Program-made: the position numbers and the translations under genes | Origin: Coptodactyla brooksi | Lineage: Eukaryota; Arthropoda; Insecta; Coleoptera; Scarabaeidae | Assembly: GCA_033557675.1 (NCBI GenBank) | Contig: JAWQRM010000483.1 | Location: 1-22,187 of the forward strand | Direction of reading: 5' to 3' | Length of the DNA stretch: 22,187 bases | In this document: in pieces, positions 17,860 through 22,187 of the stretch | Layout: each line of letters begins with the position of its first letter | Numbering within the stretch: position 1 is the first letter of the stretch | The notes under the pieces: model-generated | What the model was told of the DNA's origin: nothing | The model's input: only the letters and a program-made list of their open reading frames with translations | Databases searched by the model: none

Positions 17860-18330
17860 TTAAACACACTGACAATAAAGAAATAGTTTTTGGACAATCA
17901 ATTAAAACAAAAGAATAGTAAAGTCCAGTCAGATGTTATCTAAAATACAATGCCATTGCTCCAATTCATGTAATTAAAATACAAAAGAAGCTGTAAAAAT
18001 GAATGAAAATATGCTTATGTTGCGTAACGCTATTATTTCATAACACTGACTCATTTGGAAAGGTAAAGTGGGAATTCTTTTAAAACATGTTCAATAAGTT
18101 CGCTAATTCACAATACCATTCTAGCGGTGAAAACCCTCTATACAATAGCTTACATTACAGAAAAGAATATTGGTATTTTATATAACAAAATCTTCAATTT
18201 CATTTATTTATTTCAAGTTTCTCATATCGCTACCAAACAGGCTCTGAATACAATGATAAACTAACGCGAATTATACCAATTGAGGTAATCAGTGAATTAT
18301 TTCAATTGACAAAGTTCAATTATGTAATTG
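17860..18330. other. 5' flank of the plus-strand EcKL gene
   Basis: AT-rich sequence with no coding frame or recognised element. It ends at the TATA box of the gene. Confidence 0.4.
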
Positions 18331-18336
18331 AAGGTG

Positions 18337-18343
18337 TATAAAG
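18337..18343 (+). promoter_or_regulatory. TATA box of the plus-strand EcKL gene
   Basis: TATAAAG lies 106 bases upstream of the start codon. Transcription would begin near 18365-18375, giving a 5' UTR of about 70-80 bases. The context of the start codon, CACAATGG, is a good animal initiation context. Confidence 0.55.
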
Positions 18344-18442
18344 TGAGTGTAAGACGAGGGAGTTGAACAAAATTTACATTCTTGAAAAGAATCTTCACGA
18401 GTATTGTTTGTGTTCATCGTATCCTTAACAAATTGATTCACA

Positions 18443-19711
18443 ATGGAAGTTCAGCTAAGTGCCAGTGATAAGAAAGTAGTTGACTGCATTATCCGCAGTG
18501 AAAACTACAAAACAGAGCCTGAAGTCGATGTGATGCAAGGATCCAAAGTTGGAGACGGTTATATGTCGGAGACGTACTCTATTTCAATCAAAGCCGACAA
18601 TGGGAAGACAGTTCAACTTTTTGTAAAGTCTTTTCCAAATGTTGCTAACAGCCAAATGAAAAATGTTCTCGTGCAAGCTTTTGAGGGCGAATTCAAATTT
18701 TACAACGAAACGTATCCAGCCTTCATTAGATTCCAAGAAAAGAAAAATATCAAAGAACCGTTTAATAATGTCCCGAAATATTACAGAACAAATATGGAAA
18801 CTGGAGAAATATCACCAATCGTTTTGCAAGATTTAAAAAGTTTGGGTTACAATTTAAGAGACATTACGGCACCTGTTGATGACGACCATTTAAAATTGCC
18901 TATACAAGCATTTGCTAGATACCACGCAATATCCTTTGCTATGAAAGACCAAGAGCCTGAAATATTTCAAAAACTATCAACAGGCACAGTTGATGTATTA
19001 ATTGAGAACTTTAGACAATTTGGAATGGATGGCATAATAGCTAACTGCGTTGGTCAATTTCTTAGTAGTTTAGATCCTGTTTATGACAAGAATATTTTGG
19101 ATCATTGCAAAAATCTCTCTGAAGTTTTGATACAACATGCCTTAAATATTCCTCATACTTCAGATAAATATGCTGTGATGAGCCAAGGAGATTGTTGGTC
19201 CAATAATATGATGTTCCTTTATGATGTACGTAAATATTTTAACTCAAATTTTTCAAATTATAATTTCGTGGAATTACAGGACAAAACTGGTTTACCTATA
19301 GATGTAAAGTTAGTAGATTGGCAATGCCAAAGAGTCAACTCCCCTCTTCTAGATTTTTCCTACTTCTTCTATACGCTAGCGACGAAGGAGTTTCTTTACA
19401 ATGCAGAATATTACCTAAAACTGTATTATAAGACTCTCTCCCAAAGGATTAAAGAACTAGGTAGTGACCCAGTAAAAATGTATCCATATCACGTATTCAA
19501 GGAACATTGGAGGAAATGTGCATTGCACGGTTTAAACATGGCACTCTGCGTGGTTAAAACCCAGCTATTTGAAACAAGCGAAGTACCTGACTTTTTAAAC
19601 TCAACGAACCCCTCAGTTGATACATTCTCTAGAGTGATAAAACAGCAAGATAAGTATATTAGCAGAATTAGGGATTTAATTGAACATTTCATTGACCTGG
19701 AGTTGTTGTAG
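18443..19711 (+). CDS. Ecdysteroid kinase-like protein (EcKL, DUF227/CHK-like), second paralogue
   Basis: Exon 1 is 18443-19225 and exon 2 is 19280-19711, with a 54-base phase-0 intron (19226-19279). The spliced product is 404 residues; the genomic frame also stays open through the intron, giving 422 codons. Landmarks match the paralogue at 9279: FVK (K62), EGEFKFY (E83), PIVLQDL (125-131) and YHAISFAM (160-167). The catalytic loop is SQGDCWSNNMMF (247-258), and LVDWQ carries D274, followed by SPLLDFSYFFYTLATKEF. By eye roughly two thirds of residues are shared with the paralogue, so the duplication is not recent. The family is thought to phosphorylate ecdysteroids or xenobiotics in the cytosol. 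The catalytic-loop His usual in the family is Gln here too. The donor GTACGT is weaker than the GTAAGT of the paralogue, and a second GTAAAT lies four bases on. Removing the intron is favoured because it restores colinearity with the paralogue. Confidence 0.93.
   Translation: MEVQLSASDKKVVDCIIRSENYKTEPEVDVMQGSKVGDGYMSETYSISIKADNGKTVQLFVKSFPNVANSQMKNVLVQAFEGEFKFYNETYPAFIRFQEKKNIKEPFNNVPKYYRTNMETGEISPIVLQDLKSLGYNLRDITAPVDDDHLKLPIQAFARYHAISFAMKDQEPEIFQKLSTGTVDVLIENFRQFGMDGIIANCVGQFLSSLDPVYDKNILDHCKNLSEVLIQHALNIPHTSDKYAVMSQGDCWSNNMMFLYDVRKYFNSNFSNYNFVELQDKTGLPIDVKLVDWQCQRVNSPLLDFSYFFYTLATKEFLYNAEYYLKLYYKTLSQRIKELGSDPVKMYPYHVFKEHWRKCALHGLNMALCVVKTQLFETSEVPDFLNSTNPSVDTFSRVIKQQDKYISRIRDLIEHFIDLELL
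19226..19279 (+). other. 54-base intron without stop codons
   Basis: GTACGT...TTACAG. Its length is a multiple of three and it has no in-frame stop, so retention would insert 18 residues between the catalytic loop and the DWQ motif without changing the frame. The intron sits at the same place as in the minus-strand paralogue. Confidence 0.85.
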
Positions 19712-19774
19712 AATTAGTATAAATTAAAAATCAAATGCATATTGTGTCCTATAAATTAAAAAACGTGTAATATT

Positions 19775-19795
19775 AATAAACAATACACCAATAAA
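19775..19795 (+). terminator. Two AATAAA polyadenylation signals
   Basis: AATAAA occurs at 19775-19780 and 19790-19795, 64 and 79 bases after the stop codon of the plus-strand EcKL gene. Confidence 0.6.
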
Positions 19796-19799
19796 TAGT

Positions 19800-20484
19800 T
19801 GGCAGTCACTTACTGATTGTAGTGACAAGTTACTTTCTCATCGGTTGCGTGATACAAATACACACAGTTATTATCAAAAACCGCTTTCTGCTTACATACC
19901 TTCTTTCGTAATCCTGTAAAAATGTACATTTATTGGTCTACAACTTAAAAACATTTTATTTCGCACGTTGTGGATGATAAAGTTTCAGCGCCTGTGGGTA
20001 CACCGCATAAAATAATTTTCGTATGCCGCTACTATCCATATAACGAACTATTTCGAATGGTACATAATAACGACTAGAATAAAATACCGTAGCAAAACAT
20101 CCACCCTTTAACCAGAAGTAACAACAAAATCAAGAGATAATAGGAAGTTCAAGAAATAAATCAAAATTAACTGGGGAATAATTTGAAATTGAAATGGGAT
20201 TTGCTTCTTTTAGACTCTTAACTCGTCTAGAAAATGAACCAATTTGATTAACAACAATAAAATGAATATTTGTATATATTGGAAAAGATTATTATTTCCA
20301 ACATACACACATTTTAATAAGAGCACTAATCGTATAACATTCTTTAAAAGATGACGTCACGTTTGCAAGCATTAGGCAAAACCAAACTTTTATTAATACA
20401 ACAGTCTCTTATTAATATACTAGTCTAATTATAACGGCATACAGCTTATAACAAATATTATGAGAACAAACAACATGGGTAATA
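19800..20484. other. Intergenic DNA between convergent EcKL gene and pseudogene
   Basis: AT-rich with no coding frame, transposon motif or strong repeat that I can identify. Confidence 0.4.
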
Positions 20485-21272
20485 TTAAAGCAGTTGTTTT
20501 TCAATGAAACATTCTACTAAAACCCTTATTCTGTTAATGTACATACCTCGATGTTTTAGACTTACACAGGATAATTCAGTGGAAAAGTCCATGGAAACGG
20601 ATGATTCAAATGGAGTTTATGATGTTAAATATTTCGTCTTTTACAAATAATTTCGCTTTGACTACGCCGACTGCCGTGCTCTAAACGATTTCGTCGGGGT
20701 ACATTTTCTGTGGAATATTACCCAATTCTATAATAATTTCAGTGAGGTCAGATTTAGATAAAAATATGCACTCCTTGGCTGCTAACGTGTAGACGAAATA
20801 GGAGAAATCTAGAAGGGAGGGACTCTTTGCCTGTCTATTAATCTTATATCGATAGGTAAACCAGTTTTGACCTGAAAGGCAAAAAAATTTTACTTTAAGC
20901 AGAAATAGAAGCATTATTTACTTAGATTATGAAGATACATTCGTCTGAACGTTTAAACATGTTGTATTAGAACTTGGGAGAGTTCTTGCAGTAGCCAAGA
21001 CACAGCATTTTCTCGTCTGAAACTAAGCTATCGAGAAATTAATCAACGCATTTAACTATTATCTTAGCTAGTTTAAATTTTGCCATGTTCACCATAAAAT
21101 GTTGCATAATTTTTGAAATACGTCAGGTTCTTGATATTTTATAGCATAAGAAATTGCGTGATATCTAGCGAAAGCTAGTATTGGTAGTTTGAAATACATG
21201 TCGTCAACTGGCTTTTTCTTTCCTTTAAGGTACAATAAAAACTTTTTAATTTTCCAAAACGACTCGCGGTGT
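20485..21272 (-). pseudogene. 5'-truncated, inactivated EcKL pseudogene
   Basis: Minus-strand homology to the two intact EcKL genes starts at about 21272 (TPRVVLEN), equivalent to residue 124, so the N-terminal kinase lobe is missing. It continues FKLPILAFARYHAISYAIKY and QEPDVFQKL, and later LIQHVLN. About 16 codons spanning the QGDCWSNN catalytic loop are then deleted. The intron (20925-20872, 54 bases) keeps its CAG acceptor, but the donor GT has become CT at 20925-20924. Downstream, IDWQ is altered (W to R), and a frameshift precedes LLDFSYFVYTLAAKE. The end reads YINRIRVLVECFIEKQLL and stops at 20485, the normal C-terminus. Several further stops are present. The retained intron shows it is a genomic duplicate and not a retrocopy. 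It lies tail-to-tail with the intact gene at 18443. Confidence 0.92.
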
Positions 21273-21291
21273 CTCGGTTTGAGTTTGAGTT

Positions 21292-21337
21292 TAAACGTAA
21301 ACAGTTTGAGTTTAGTTACTCAAATTGTTTACGTTTA
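21292..21337. repeat. Hairpin at the truncation point of the EcKL pseudogene
   Basis: TAAACGTAAACAGTTTGAGT (21292-21311) is complementary, with one mismatch, to ACTCAAATTGTTTACGTTTA (21318-21337), around a six-base loop. Further GTTTGAGTTTGAGTTT repeats lie to its left. It sits about 20 bases from where EcKL homology stops, so it may mark the breakpoint or be part of the inserted element. Confidence 0.85.
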
Positions 21338-21514
21338 TGAGAAATTATTTCTCTAATTTAGTTGGCGATCACATGCATGCCGAAATATTTCTTTGGCCTG
21401 TGGTATTGGCCTATTGTTTAATTTCACTTGTGGGTGTGTTTCTTTGCATGTGGTAAAAGTAATGTGGACTGACTTGGCTTCATTAATTGCAACCATTTTT
21501 ACTTGTAATGTAAA
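21338..21514. other. Unassigned sequence between hairpin and reverse transcriptase fragment
   Basis: Probably decayed downstream sequence of the non-LTR element. The translation shows no reliable motif. Confidence 0.3.
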
Positions 21515-22075
21515 TTATCCTGCAGAAGTTGAGATGGTGTACGTGCATTCGCGTGGGCAACTAAAATGGCAGGTCATCCACAAGTAGCTGTGGTCGTTCC
21601 TGCATTTGATTGTAGTAAATTGGCAGTGTAGAGCAGGTCCAGTAGACAAATGATATTCCACTGAGGTATTCCTGAGATACTCCCAACAGTGTCTATTTTG
21701 AAGATATGGCTTAAGGACAACATAATAGTTCATTGGCAACTTCAGTTTAAATTTGTACAGAAAGCCGTCATACCACATTTGGTCGAAGACCAGCGTAATT
21801 TCCAGGAAGACAGCCATCAAGGTTTTTATTATTTATTTGCCGCCTGAATCCGAATTGATGTTTAGGTATTAGTTGCCTAGCTTCAACGATTGGACTTCTT
21901 GAAGCCTCTAGAGCAGTTACTTCTCATATACCTTTGACACTATTGGTAGGACTGATCGGTCTATACGATTCGGCATTTTCAGGATTCTTTCATGATTTTA
22001 GAATAAGTATGACTTCAGTCATTTTTCATCGGAGTTTACAAACTTTTGATTATGCCTGAAACACCAAAACAATAG
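21515..22075 (-). pseudogene. Broken non-LTR (Jockey/CR1-like) reverse transcriptase
   Basis: Reading leftward on the minus strand and across frameshifts: VILILKS near 22030; SYRPIS then LPIVSKVYEK at about 21975-21930; IPKHQFGFRR near 21865-21840. After a short deletion comes AVFLEITLVFDQMWYDGFLY (motif A region, about 21815-21760), then YYVVLKPYLQNRHC and SVEYHLSTGPAL. These are reverse-transcriptase motifs 1 to 4 of Jockey-like elements, where the usual forms are YRPISLLP, HQFGFR, FLDIxxAFDxVWHDGL and the GVPQGS region. The first Asp of motif A is Glu here, the GVPQGS box is degenerate, and no FADD box is visible, so it is inactive. Bases 22076 to 22140 show nothing recognisable. Confidence 0.8.
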
Positions 22076-22141
22076 AAAATTTTGTTAGGATCATCTAAAA
22101 ACGGTTACAGAAGCCAAATATATTTACAGCCAAATAGTTAT

Positions 22142-22145
<4 letters not shown>

Positions 22146-22177
<32 letters not shown>

Positions 22178-22187
22178 TATATATATA
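22146..22187. repeat. (TA)n microsatellite at window end
   Basis: Alternating A and T over about 42 bases, interrupted by a single C at 22177, running off the window end. Confidence 0.95.

Noticed and set aside
18443..19711. Plus-strand EcKL as a single-exon, 422-residue protein or retrocopy
   Set aside because: The extra 18 residues coincide exactly with a GT...AG stretch at the intron position of the paralogue and the pseudogene, so a spliced 404-residue product is favoured.
20681..20914. 77-codon minus frame as a separate small gene
   Set aside because: It is one frame of the EcKL pseudogene running through the unspliced intron and a frameshift.

Overview
This is an AT-rich, intron-containing, transposon-littered stretch of animal nuclear DNA, almost certainly from an insect and perhaps a beetle. 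It holds ecdysteroid-kinase-like (EcKL, DUF227/CHK-kinase-like) genes with one tiny 53-54 bp intron, TATA- and AATAAA-type signals, and decayed insect transposons. The species assignment is inference; the gene family and transposon classes are read from translated motifs.

Layout: 103-709 is a decayed mariner/IS630-superfamily transposase (minus). 1159-1640 has a transposon-like edge. 1655-5445 is copy A of a long diverged repeat. 5890-6260 is a GC-richer island. 6410-6493 holds nested perfect palindromes. 6533-7530 has textbook splice signals on the plus strand, with a deleted transposase (6842-7388, minus) inside the putative intron. 7970-8330 is an interspersed-repeat-like block and 8540-8877 a probable piggyBac-like remnant. 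9279-10549 is an intact EcKL gene (minus). 10848-11198 is a two-unit tandem repeat. 11345-14285 is repeat copy B and 15215-15990 a partial copy C. 16093-16455 is a non-LTR retrotransposon ORF2 fragment, and 17517-17853 a third transposase remnant. 18443-19711 is a second intact EcKL gene (plus). 20485-21272 is a 5'-truncated EcKL pseudogene (minus). 21515-22075 is a broken non-LTR reverse transcriptase. The window ends in a TA microsatellite.

The functional content is a small EcKL cluster: two intact paralogues (405 and 404 residues after splicing, same intron position) and one dead copy that has lost its N-terminal part, its GDxWxNN catalytic loop and its splice donor. EcKL enzymes are believed to phosphorylate ecdysteroids and some xenobiotics, so such clusters are usually read as hormone-inactivation or detoxification loci. 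The long repeats A and B lie either side of the first EcKL gene, suggesting that local duplication or repeat-mediated recombination shaped the cluster.

The most unusual signal is a set of foldback structures in repeat copies A and C. Each arm carries a motif of the form GATGAT-hairpin-GCGAAAC(R)TGCGTC, on opposite strands, plus one solo copy. It resembles the hammerhead-ribozyme core found in Penelope-like retroelements, but every copy here has core deviations.
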